This document shows, in pieces, positions 1 through 7,672 of a stretch of 15,312 nt of DNA. The notes under the pieces were generated by a model. That model did not search any database. It had not been told where the DNA came from and was given only the letters and a program-made list of their open reading frames with translations. The translations under genes and the position numbers were made by a program. The DNA comes from WHSM01 sp050701635 (GTDB lineage Bacteria > Actinomycetota > Actinomycetes > Mycobacteriales > Micromonosporaceae): NCBI GenBank assembly GCA_050701635.1, contig JBOGDF010000102.1, forward strand, positions 1 to 15,312. The letters are read 5' to 3'. How positions within the stretch are numbered: position 1 is the first letter of the stretch; every line of letters begins with the position of its first letter.

Positions 1-35
1 CTGAGCATCCCCGGAGCCATCCGGCACCCGGACTA

Positions 36-52
36 GTGACACGCCGTGTCAC
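36..52. repeat. 17-bp perfect palindrome
   Basis: Eight-base arms GTGACACG and CGTGTCAC flank a single central C. The palindrome lies just beyond the 3' end of the truncated transposase. It could be a regulator operator, a hairpin, or part of a mobile-element end. Nothing nearby shows which, so only the symmetry is certain. Confidence 0.45.
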
Positions 53-105
53 CGCCCCCGCACGCGTTTCCGCAGGTCACAGCCCCTTTACGCGTCACTC
101 GACCC

Positions 106-1509
106 TCAGTCAGCTGCGGAACTCAGGTTGTAACCCAGGGCGGTGTCTTCGGCGCTGATGTGCGGGTCGGAGGTGGCGATGAGGTACTTGCCGTCCAGCC
201 GCGCTTCTTGCTTGACCTTGGCCCGGTTGATCGACAACCGCCCGGTCGGCGACTGGCGCAGCCACCGGCCGAGGGCAGGGTGATCCCGCAGCGCGCACTC
301 AGCCTTCAGATGGGCGGCCTGTGCTCGCTGCTTGGCGGTGCGGCTCGCCTTGCGTTTGCGGTCGCGTTCGCGGGCCTGCTTGATCCGCTCCAGCTCCGCC
401 TGAAGTCGTGTGATCGCGTCCTCGCGCTGCGCGCGGTCGCGTTCGGCCTGCTGCGGGTTGTGGCAGATGACGAACCGCACGTTCGCCTCGTTGACGGTGA
501 TCTCCTTGACCCGCAGGTTCTCGCGGACCTGCTGGTAGCGGCCCTGCCGCGAGAGCACCTGCTCCACGAGGGGATTGCCGTCGCGCATGCGCATCCCGGC
601 GATGAAGTGCCCGCCGCCGCGGCGCAGGTAGGCCAGGTTCTCGGCGGAGGAGAAGCCGCGGTCGACCACGGTGATGACCCGCCCGAGTCGCCACCCCCGG
701 ATGTCGTCTTTGACCTGCGGCAGGATCGCCTGGTCGTTGGTGTTGCCGGGCCAGCACCACACCCGCACCGGGATGCCCTCCTTCGTCACCGCCAGCCCGA
801 TCACGATCTGCGGCAGATCCGGGCGGTGGTCCTTGGAGTGCCCATACACGCGGAACGCGTCCTCGCCGGCCTCCTCGGCATCCCGTTCGAAGTAGGTGCT
901 CGTGGTGTCGAAGAACAGCAGGTCGACTTCGAGGTTGAGCAGGTCGGCCACGGCGAAGAACACCGCCTCCTGCACCTCGGCCTGCGCGTCGGCCTCCACC
1001 AACAGGTCCATCGCCCGATACGCCTGATCCTCGTCCATGCCCTCCAGGCCGTCGATCGCCACGTCGCAGCTGGCCCACTCGGCGGCCGACAGCTTCGACA
1101 TCGGGTCGATCGCCCGGTTCGCCACCAGCGCGAACAACACCCGCTCGACATCGGTGGCAAACCGACGCGAGCCGAGGACCTTGCGCAGCGCCGCATCCAC
1201 CTCAAGCGCCCGCCACAGCCCGTCGAGCAGATGCACCGTCCCCACCGGACGCGAGGCAGCCACCCGCAGCCCGTCGCCGGCCAGCTGCGCGGCGTCTGCC
1301 GGCACCCCTCCCTCCTCGGGCACGCCGAGGTAGCGGTTGATCGAGGCGACCAGCCGCCGCAGCCCATCGCGGTCGAGGCGGTCTTCCCGGCCCAGGTTGA
1401 GCAGCACCTGCGCCTGCGTTGTCCCGTCCACCCGCCGGTTATGCGCCAGCTGGACGTAGCGGACCACCGAGCCGTCCCGATTCCTGCGCTGCGTGGTCCG
1501 CAAGTACAT
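106..1509 (-). pseudogene. IS1634-type (IS4 superfamily) transposase, C-terminally truncated
   Basis: DDE transposase of the IS1634 group, which cuts and rejoins the ends of its own element. The reading frame gives 467 residues from the ATG at 1509. This start is chosen because MYLRTTQRRN matches the usual N-terminus of the family; the Shine-Dalgarno is weak. The first catalytic Asp is in LLFFDTTSTYFE (about D201) and the second in VITVVDRGFSS (about D283). A basic, coiled-coil-like stretch covers about residues 355-405. The family conserves a segment like GK(Y/W)..RTSD...AEDIALGYK, followed by a helix carrying the catalytic Glu (YxxxxxxE/FRDLK type) and then roughly 80-100 more residues. Here the frame reaches ALGY at 457-460 and ends seven residues later in NLSSAAD. 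No other frame beyond it encodes the missing part. The protein should therefore be inactive. The break coincides with a short repeat that also lies upstream of the gene. Confidence 0.85.
114..128 (+). repeat. Direct repeat, copy 1 (at the transposase truncation point)
   Basis: CTGCGGAACTCAGGT, matching 14 of 15 bases with the copy at 1651-1665 in the same orientation. On the minus strand it reads into the last codons of the truncated transposase, exactly where family similarity stops. It may be an element end brought inside the gene by a deletion or a second insertion. Confidence 0.6.
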
Positions 1510-1650
1510 GCCCACAGCTGAGCAGGAACCAGCAGCGCAATCAAGCACGACACGGCAAGTCGTGTGCCCACGCTTTTCAGCGGTTCTCAACCACCCGCAA
1601 CGCTCCTACCAGCGGAAACGTCCTCCACCAGGCCGCTGCATGCCCACTAA

Positions 1651-1665
1651 CTGCGGAACTCGGGT
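1651..1665 (+). repeat. Direct repeat, copy 2 (likely upstream end of the IS element)
   Basis: CTGCGGAACTCGGGT, about 140 bp upstream of the transposase start and about 55 bp beyond the stop of the epimerase gene. This is where the upstream terminus of the insertion element is expected. The 15 bases differ from copy 1 at one position. No convincing inverted partner is visible in the first 105 bases, although TTCCGCAG occurs at about 68-75. Confidence 0.5.
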
Positions 1666-1721
1666 GAACGTGGCCGTTGACATCCCGCTGGGGTCGTACG
1701 CGCCCGTAGGTAGGCTCAGTT

Positions 1722-2801
1722 TCACCTCGGCTTGGGCAGCCGTCCCAAGGCGCTGGGTCTGTTGACGCTCCCGGCAGCAGAGCGTGAGTCCATCTCGTGC
1801 CAGACCGCAAGGGTCATCGCCAATCCCTCGTACAAGGGGGTTGGGTGCCACCAGGGCAGCCAGCGCCTCAACCGTTTGGTACAGGCGACGAGGGTGGGGC
1901 GATCGATCGGGCGCGCTCGTGCGGGGTCGTGCGTCACCTCCAGGCGCCGGTTGAGTAGGCGCCCGACGGTCGCAACGATGTGATGGCCGGTGACGCCGGT
2001 CCCGGTGCCGATGTTGATCACTCCTGTGGCGGTGCTTGTGAGCAGGTCGGCCATCGCTGTGGCGGCGTCGGCAACGTGAACGTAGTCGCGCGTTGAGTCG
2101 AGGTTGCCGAGTCTCAGGTTGTCTCCGGACAGCGCCTGTCTGGCTACGGCGGGGATGAGGTGCTCGACCGTGGGGCTCGGGCCGTACAGGTTGAAGAACC
2201 GTGCGATCAGATAGCCAGTCGTGCCCGGCTCCGCGGCGGTTCTTCCGACTTCTGCCTCGGCGTGCTGCTTCGTGCGGCCGTACACCGAGTGTGGCGCGGT
2301 CGCGTCCTCCTCGCGGCAGGGAGCATCGGTGACGGGGTAGACGTCGCCGGTCGAGGCCAACAGGAAGCGGGACGCGGACCGTTGGGCAGTAAGGGAGAGC
2401 ACGTTCGCGGTACCTTGCACGTTGGTGTGCCAGGTGGCCGCGGGATTGGCCTGGCAGTCAGGTATGAAGTGTCGGGCAGCCAGGTGGAGTACCCCCCAGA
2501 TGCCGTTGGCGGGCCAGATGCGCTTCAGCTCGTCCCGGTTGCAGATGTCCACCCGGTGGCACCGCACGTGAGGATCGTCGGCGAAGCGCGCCAAGCGATG
2601 CCAGGTGCCGGCGCTACCGTCATCGACTGCCACAACGGCGAGATGGCGACGTCTGAGTTCCGCGATCACGTTCACGCCTAAGAATCCTGCCGCTCCGGTC
2701 ACCAGCACCTGCCGCCTATGCGCTGCCGAACCGTTGCCTGGATCTTGATCCGGAATCGGCGTGGCGGCTCTGGTTGTGCCCGACAAGGATGTCACCGCCA
2801 T
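1722..2801 (-). CDS. NAD-dependent sugar epimerase/dehydratase (extended SDR)
   Basis: Protein of 359 residues in the extended short-chain dehydrogenase family, which epimerises or dehydrates nucleotide sugars such as UDP-glucose or GDP-mannose in the cytoplasm. Visible motifs are the Rossmann glycine loop VTGAAGFLG (about 34-42), an acidic NAD-binding Asp after the second strand (VVAVDDGS), HLAAR after strand four, the catalytic Ser/Thr in LLASTGDVYP (about 148-156), and YGRTK with Tyr174 and Lys178. FFNLYGP and DYVHVAD are also typical of UDP-glucose 4-epimerase relatives. The ATG at 2801 is chosen because GGAGG lies just before it and it overlaps the glycosidase stop by 10 nt. It is the last gene of the operon and presumably makes or interconverts a sugar donor for the glycosyltransferases. 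The exact substrate cannot be told from sequence. The C-terminal 25 residues are Pro/Arg/Ser-rich. Confidence 0.88.
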   Translation of the reverse strand: MAVTSLSGTTRAATPIPDQDPGNGSAAHRRQVLVTGAAGFLGVNVIAELRRRHLAVVAVDDGSAGTWHRLARFADDPHVRCHRVDICNRDELKRIWPANGIWGVLHLAARHFIPDCQANPAATWHTNVQGTANVLSLTAQRSASRFLLASTGDVYPVTDAPCREEDATAPHSVYGRTKQHAEAEVGRTAAEPGTTGYLIARFFNLYGPSPTVEHLIPAVARQALSGDNLRLGNLDSTRDYVHVADAATAMADLLTSTATGVINIGTGTGVTGHHIVATVGRLLNRRLEVTHDPARARPIDRPTLVACTKRLRRWLPWWHPTPLYEGLAMTLAVWHEMDSRSAAGSVNRPSALGRLPKPR

Positions 2802-4636
2802 GCCCTCCGCAGGGTGGCGAAGTCTCGCTCGGTGAGCGCCTCGCCAGTGGTGTCCAGGTGGCTCACGTAGTACAGGCTGGGCACACCCAGTTCCGGCTGG
2901 TGGGCCACGTACTCGCGCCACGCGGCCAGTGACGGCAGCGGCCAGCCGTCGGTGTCGATGAGCAACGTAGGGTCCGCGACGCGGACCATGTCCGCGCGGA
3001 AGGTCATCTCCGCGAGGACGCTGTCTTGCCGGTGGGCGTAGATGTCGCCGAGCCGCACCATGTCCTGCGCGTCAGAGAAGTACGGGTTTGGGGACTGGCC
3101 GATGATCAGCGCGTCGGGCTTGACCTCCTTCGCGGCCGTGTAGATCAGGCGCTGCATCGTATGGGCGGCTTCGACCCCGAATAGCTGTCCGGAGCCCTTG
3201 CCGAAGATCATCCCGTGAAGGCCGGGAACCGCGGCCAGGTGATCGATCTTGAGCCCGTCAGCGTTCACGCAGCCCGGACCACTACCCAGCAGGAGTCGGA
3301 TCTGCTCCCGTATTCGTCGGCGCACCGGTGGCAGCGTGACATCGACGCCGAGCTTCGCTCCTACGTCGGGTTGCCCGAACTTCGCGAGCCGGCCGGGTCT
3401 GTTGGGACGCAGCTCATGCTCAGGGTGCCACCGCACGCACTCATCCGCCGAGATGCCTTCGGCGTCCCATGGACCCCACCACAGCAGTACCTTGCGTCCT
3501 TGGCGGTGTAGGTGTTCAACGAAGCCGGGCAGGTCGGGCCACCGCCCGAGGTCGATATTCTTCAGGCCACCGGTGAGGAACCAGCGGGCGTCGATCACCA
3601 GCGTCCCGTATGGCAGATTCATGGCATCGAGGCGGGCCACGATGTCCCGGTAGTTCACCTCCGTGCAGAGCATGTACGCGGCGTTGTCGCGGCCACGTTC
3701 GGGGCTGCTTCGGACGCGGAACAGGTCGGCCTGATAACACTGGTGACCCCAACCGCAAACGATCGGTCTCTGCCACCACGGCGCCTCTTCCCGGCGGGGC
3801 CGAGGTATCAGGGCCGCGTCGTGCAGCACGCGTACGTAGCCCTCCAGCGCGTCAGCACCCGTCCGCCCCGGGACGAGTACCACGGCCGGTGGGGTGAACG
3901 TGCCCTCCACGCGAGGTACGCCCCAGCAGTTGAGGTTGAGGGCGAAGTCCTCACCGCCGAGGTATTCGAACTCGGAGAAGGTGTGGCTGCCCGGTTGGGT
4001 GGCCAGGCCGAGCGCCCACCACTCGCGGTCGGGATCTACCGCCACTGCGAACGCCAGCAAACCGGGGTTCGCCACGAAGTTCCCACCGCAGTAGTCCAGG
4101 TCGGCGTTGACGCTGACCTGCGCGTACTCGTGTGGGCGGAAGACCTGGCGGGCGTGGGAGTTCGGTTCGGGGCACATGACGACTCGAAAGCCGACCGGCG
4201 AGCCTTCGGAGTAGGCGCGCGCCGAGGTGAAGCCACGATCGTTGAAGTGCTTGGTCAACGCGAAATGCTCCCGGAACCCTGTGTCGGGGATCGCGTCGAA
4301 GTACCTCACGGCGTCGACCTGGCCGTGTCCCTCAACCTCCACGTTGAAGGTGAGGTGGCCTTCGAATACGTCCACCTGGTAGCGCTTGGTCCACAGCGTC
4401 GAGCGCGCGGACCAGGTGATGCGGTCGAAATCCGGACGCCGCTCAAGCGTGGCCGGGCCGGAGTCGACCGTGCGGTCAAGGCCAGCGTCGGTGTCGATGC
4501 CGATTTCGGGCACCAGTTCCTGCCGAAACGACGCCGAGCGCAACACCAGCCGGGCAGGGGTTCCGCCGAACACCAGGCGGAAGTCTTTACGGACGATTTC
4601 GATGTCAGAGGCCGTCCGCGTCGCGGCCACCGTCAT
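2792..4636 (-). CDS. GH31/GH36-like glycoside hydrolase (alpha-galactosidase type)
   Basis: Protein of 614 residues. The first ~280 form a beta-rich, Trp/Phe-dotted region like the N-terminal sandwich of GH31/GH36 enzymes. From about residue 290 a TIM barrel follows: IVCGWGHQCYQ (291-301), LVIDARWF (347-353), RKVLLWWGPWDAEG (381-394) and ADGLKIDHLA (459-468). Asp465 in the last motif is the expected nucleophile. The acid/base is not certain; Asp534 and the DTDGW segment (561-565) are candidates. No signal peptide or membrane segment is seen, so the enzyme is probably cytoplasmic. The ATG at 4636 overlaps the stop of the upstream glycosyltransferase as ATGA, which fixes the start. Within a glycosyltransferase operon it may trim or remodel the product, transglycosylate, or recycle a sugar. 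The family assignment rests on motif pattern only. The substrate is unknown. Confidence 0.75.
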   Translation of the reverse strand: MTVAATRTASDIEIVRKDFRLVFGGTPARLVLRSASFRQELVPEIGIDTDAGLDRTVDSGPATLERRPDFDRITWSARSTLWTKRYQVDVFEGHLTFNVEVEGHGQVDAVRYFDAIPDTGFREHFALTKHFNDRGFTSARAYSEGSPVGFRVVMCPEPNSHARQVFRPHEYAQVSVNADLDYCGGNFVANPGLLAFAVAVDPDREWWALGLATQPGSHTFSEFEYLGGEDFALNLNCWGVPRVEGTFTPPAVVLVPGRTGADALEGYVRVLHDAALIPRPRREEAPWWQRPIVCGWGHQCYQADLFRVRSSPERGRDNAAYMLCTEVNYRDIVARLDAMNLPYGTLVIDARWFLTGGLKNIDLGRWPDLPGFVEHLHRQGRKVLLWWGPWDAEGISADECVRWHPEHELRPNRPGRLAKFGQPDVGAKLGVDVTLPPVRRRIREQIRLLLGSGPGCVNADGLKIDHLAAVPGLHGMIFGKGSGQLFGVEAAHTMQRLIYTAAKEVKPDALIIGQSPNPYFSDAQDMVRLGDIYAHRQDSVLAEMTFRADMVRVADPTLLIDTDGWPLPSLAAWREYVAHQPELGVPSLYYVSHLDTTGEALTERDFATLRRAWR

Positions 4637-5892
4637 CGCGCTGCTCCGTACCGGGTCACGGCGTCCGGTCTCGCGGATGTGGCGCTGCCGGTGATCGCCC
4701 GTTGCCATGACTCGACCAGCAGCATCGCCGAGCGTCGCCAGGAGGGTGGCGTGAACCCCCGCGCGAGCGGTGGCACCTGATCTGAGAGCGCGGCACTGGC
4801 CTGACTCGCCAGTGCCGCTCCGTCGGTGGGCGGGTAGAAGTGGGCGTGCTGAGCGAGTGTCTCGCGCAGTGGCGGGATGTCCGTTGCGATGACCTCGCTT
4901 CCACAGGCCAACGCCTCCAGCGGAGGAAGGTTGTTACCTTCGTTGACCGAGGCGGTGACCCATGCGGATGCGCCGGTGTACAGCGCCGCCAGCTCGTCGT
5001 CGCTGACCCGGCCGGTGAAGCTGACGAACTCGGCGGCATCCACCTCTGGCAGCAGCGCCTGAATCGCAGCCGCGCGCTCGGCATGCCCCCCGACCGCGGC
5101 GAGCCGAGACCCGGGAGGGAACGTCGCGCGGGCCTTGGCGAGCTGCTCGACCAGCCACTCAAAGCGCTTGTTGGGGTGAGCGAGGCCAACAAAGATCAGG
5201 TACGGGCCGCCACCGAGGCCATGCTTCGCGCGCGCCGCCGACACCTCGCCGGACGGACGGGGGAAGAAGGTGGCGGTGTCGACCCCACACGGAACGAGGT
5301 CGATGCGGGATGGCGGCACGCCCAGGTATGTCGTGACGTCTGCCGCTGTCGAATCGGAAACGGCGGCGATTCGCTCGGCGCGCGTGCCCAGGTGTCGGTT
5401 GAGCGCGGCGAAGTAGCGGGTGAACAGCGACGCGTCGGGGTCCGTGTTGTCGAAGGCTGGGAGGTCCGCGAGTTCGGCCTTGACGCGGTCGAGTTCGGCG
5501 GCGCCGAACCGCTGAGCGAAGGAGCTGTCGCTGTAGCTCCACTGGGGAAACCGCATACGGGTCAGATCGTGGATGGTGAACGAGAACGGAACCGGACAGG
5601 ATCGATCCACGGTGTAGTGCGTGGTGTGGAACAGGTCGACGCCGCGAGCGGTGAGCAGGTTCCGCAGCCGCGGGTTGTCCCGTATGAACCCGTCATCTCC
5701 TGGCATGGCGATCACCTCGTGGCCGGCGGTCACGGCCGGCTCGGCGGCGTGTTCTTGGCCGGGTCGCACGATCGCCAGCAGGTGGATACCCTGCTCGGCG
5801 GCGATGGGTGCGGCGGCGGCCAGCAGGGCGCGGCCGTACCGGGCGACGCCGGTGTCGTGGTTGGCGCGGATGTCGACGGCGACGATGGTCAT
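4633..5892 (-). CDS. GT4 family glycosyltransferase (first GT4)
   Basis: Retaining GT-B glycosyltransferase of 419 residues, transferring a sugar from a nucleotide donor. The N-terminal acceptor domain begins TIVAVDIRANHDTGVARYGR, with the Gly-rich acceptor loop at 14-20, and includes FTIHDLTRMRFPQ (about 105-117). The donor domain starts near PYLIFVGLAHPNKRFEWLV (230-248). The EX7E motif is present as Glu318 and Glu326 in NEGNNLPPLEALACG. The usual GFG after the first Glu is replaced here by GNN, which may affect donor choice. The start overlaps the HAD stop as ATGA, and the stop overlaps the glycosidase start as ATGA. It is clearly paralogous to the GT4 on the other side of the HAD gene: both carry HDL.R.R.PQ..Y.D..F..RFG. 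Donor and acceptor are unknown. Confidence 0.9.
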   Translation of the reverse strand: MTIVAVDIRANHDTGVARYGRALLAAAAPIAAEQGIHLLAIVRPGQEHAAEPAVTAGHEVIAMPGDDGFIRDNPRLRNLLTARGVDLFHTTHYTVDRSCPVPFSFTIHDLTRMRFPQWSYSDSSFAQRFGAAELDRVKAELADLPAFDNTDPDASLFTRYFAALNRHLGTRAERIAAVSDSTAADVTTYLGVPPSRIDLVPCGVDTATFFPRPSGEVSAARAKHGLGGGPYLIFVGLAHPNKRFEWLVEQLAKARATFPPGSRLAAVGGHAERAAAIQALLPEVDAAEFVSFTGRVSDDELAALYTGASAWVTASVNEGNNLPPLEALACGSEVIATDIPPLRETLAQHAHFYPPTDGAALASQASAALSDQVPPLARGFTPPSWRRSAMLLVESWQRAITGSATSARPDAVTRYGAAR

Positions 5893-6542
5893 CGCTGGCT
5901 TAACCTTTCGGTGGTGATCTTCGGCGGTGTGGGCAGGTCGTCGGCCAACTGGCGTAGGTAGGCGGCTGTGGCTCGTGGATCGTGGTGGCGGCGCGCTCTC
6001 ATCCGGTGGCGGGCAGCGGCAGCGACGTGTTCGGCTCGGTCGTCGATGAACACCCCGTTGCGTGCAACCCGCGGGTCGGCTGCGGCGAGCGCTTGGAAGA
6101 AGGCGTCGGCGGGTTTGCGGTGGCCGACCTTGTAGGACAGGCAGGCAGGTGCTCTAATGCCCGCTTCGGCGAGCAATGGGCGGATCCGCGCGTAGTGCGG
6201 CGGGCTGGTGTTGCTGGCAAGCAGCAACCGCCCCTGCCCGGCGAGGAGCGCGGCGGCAGCCGCGACGTGGGTGTCGAGGCCGACGATGACCGCGTTCCAG
6301 GCGTCTTCGGCGCCTTGGGGCGGTAGAGGCTTGCTTCCGGCTCGCGTGGCAAGGCACCTGGTGAAGGTGGGGAAGTCGATCCGGCCGTCTTCCAGTGCCG
6401 GTACCAGGCCGGAGTGGTCCGCCGCTGTCGCCCACTGGCTGGCAGGGGTTCCGGTGAGCCGTTCCAGGGCTGTGTACTGGGCTCCGGGACAGGTGCGGAC
6501 GAGGACGTCGCCGAGATCCACGACGACCAACGAGGGCGTCAT
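5889..6542 (-). CDS. HAD-superfamily phosphatase, YihX-like
   Basis: Protein of 217 residues in HAD subfamily IA. Motif I is VVVDLGDVLV with nucleophile Asp9. The residue two positions on is Gly11 instead of Asp, as in the E. coli sugar-phosphatase YihX (DLGNVI). Motif II is LLASNTSPPHY (Ser110, close to SNTNRLH of YihX), motif III is GHRKP with Lys143, and motif IV is VFIDDRAEHV (Asp167/168). The family dephosphorylates small phosphorylated metabolites; YihX itself acts on alpha-D-glucose 1-phosphate. The ATG at 6542 overlaps the upstream glycosyltransferase stop as ATGA, so the longer upstream reading is not used. Its place between two paralogous GT4 genes suggests it removes a phosphate from a sugar or glycoside intermediate of the same pathway. 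That role is inferred. Confidence 0.85.
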   Translation of the reverse strand: MTPSLVVVDLGDVLVRTCPGAQYTALERLTGTPASQWATAADHSGLVPALEDGRIDFPTFTRCLATRAGSKPLPPQGAEDAWNAVIVGLDTHVAAAAALLAGQGRLLLASNTSPPHYARIRPLLAEAGIRAPACLSYKVGHRKPADAFFQALAAADPRVARNGVFIDDRAEHVAAAARHRMRARRHHDPRATAAYLRQLADDLPTPPKITTERLSQR

Positions 6543-7672
6543 GCCAGCACCGCGCGGTAGGTGTCGATGACCTGCCGGGCGCATCGATCCCAGTGGTAGC
6601 GGCTCGCCCAGTCGGTGCGTGTCCAACGCTCGGCGGGGGTGTCCTCGGTGTCGAGCAGACGGTCGAGGTCAGCGGCCACGGCTCGTGGGTCGCCTTGGTC
6701 GGTGAATACGGCGTGCGGACCGAGTGTCTCCCGCAGCGCCGGCACGTCGGCGCAGAGCACCCGGGCTCCCAGGCTCAGAGCCTCCAGAGGAGGGAATCCG
6801 AACCCCTCTTCCTCAGCCAGATGCACCACTGCGGCGGCACCCGAGTAGAGCGCCGCGAGACTGGTGTCGGTTACCTCGCCGAGCAGCACGACCTGTTGCA
6901 CCAGCCCCGCGACGGCGGGGTTGCCGGGGGTGAAGTCGCGTCCGGCGAGGGCCAGTGTCAAGCCCCTCCGACGGGCGGATGAGCGCTGGTACGCCTCAAA
7001 CAGCACGGGCAGACCCTTGTGCGATCTGGCTTGCCCGACGTAGAGCAGGTACCTCGGTTGTCGCGTGTCGCCTGGTTTCGGCGGTGCGTGGGCGGGGAGG
7101 TGGTCGGTGCCCCACGGGGCGGTCCTGGTCGGTACGCGGTGGCCGACTGCTTCTTCGAGGTGACCGGCCACGACGCGAGTGGGTGTCAGGACCGTCGCGG
7201 CAGTCGCGGCGGCGTGCGTGGTCATCCGGCCGTAGAACTCTTCGTGACTTGACCGGGGATCGCGCCGGGTACCGGGCGGCCAGGGTGCGCATCCGCGGAG
7301 AGCGCTGGTCGCTGCTTGCAGCAGGCGCATTCGGTCCTGGCCGAAACGACGCGTGAATGCCTCATCGGTGTAGCAATGTTGCGGGTGGCGCAGCCGCAGC
7401 AGATCGTGGACGGTGGCCACCAACGGCAGCGGGGCGGACGGGACCGGTACCCGGTAGTCCATGAGGTGCAGCAGGTCGGCCCTGTGTCGTTGGGCGGCCT
7501 GAATCAGGTGGCTGCTCTCGGCCAGGCTGTAGCGCGGCGCTCCGCCCGCCGGTTCGACATGCAGGCTAAGCCCGTGTTCGGCGCTGGCCCGTCTGAGCGC
7601 CGCGGCCAGTTGCACGGTGCAGCGGCCGATGCCGTCCGGTCCCGTGATCTGGCCGTCCAGAACCACCCTCAC
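6539..7672 (-). CDS. GT4 family glycosyltransferase (second GT4)
   Basis: GT-B glycosyltransferase of 377 residues. The N-terminus MRVVLDGQITGPDGIGRCT carries the acceptor-side glycine loop. VATVHDLLRLRHPQ (about 85-98) and the donor-domain start RYLLYVGQARSHKG (207-220) match family 4. The EX7E pair is Glu289 and Glu297 in EEEGFGFPPLEALSLG, the canonical form. The start codon is GTG at 7672, fixed by a GTGA overlap with the methyltransferase stop. The stop overlaps the HAD start as ATGA. Similarity to the GT4 at 4633-5892 runs through both domains (HDL.R.R.P...Y.D..F..RFG and LRETL..HA.F), which points to an old duplication. Donor and acceptor cannot be read from sequence. Confidence 0.9.
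   Translation of the reverse strand: MRVVLDGQITGPDGIGRCTVQLAAALRRASAEHGLSLHVEPAGGAPRYSLAESSHLIQAAQRHRADLLHLMDYRVPVPSAPLPLVATVHDLLRLRHPQHCYTDEAFTRRFGQDRMRLLQAATSALRGCAPWPPGTRRDPRSSHEEFYGRMTTHAAATAATVLTPTRVVAGHLEEAVGHRVPTRTAPWGTDHLPAHAPPKPGDTRQPRYLLYVGQARSHKGLPVLFEAYQRSSARRRGLTLALAGRDFTPGNPAVAGLVQQVVLLGEVTDTSLAALYSGAAAVVHLAEEEGFGFPPLEALSLGARVLCADVPALRETLGPHAVFTDQGDPRAVAADLDRLLDTEDTPAERWTRTDWASRYHWDRCARQVIDTYRAVLA

Noticed and set aside
46..1521. Long plus-strand open frame opposite the transposase
   Set aside because: Its product is Arg/Val/His/Pro-rich without motifs, while the minus strand encodes a recognisable transposase. Long antisense frames are expected at this GC content.
3512..4780. 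Long plus-strand open frame opposite the glycosidase
   Set aside because: It is a mirror of the GC-rich codons of the minus-strand gene, with no domain or ribosome site.
4840..5961. Long plus-strand open frame opposite the first GT4
   Set aside because: The minus strand carries an EX7E glycosyltransferase with coupled starts and stops. The plus frame has low-complexity Gly/Arg/Val composition.
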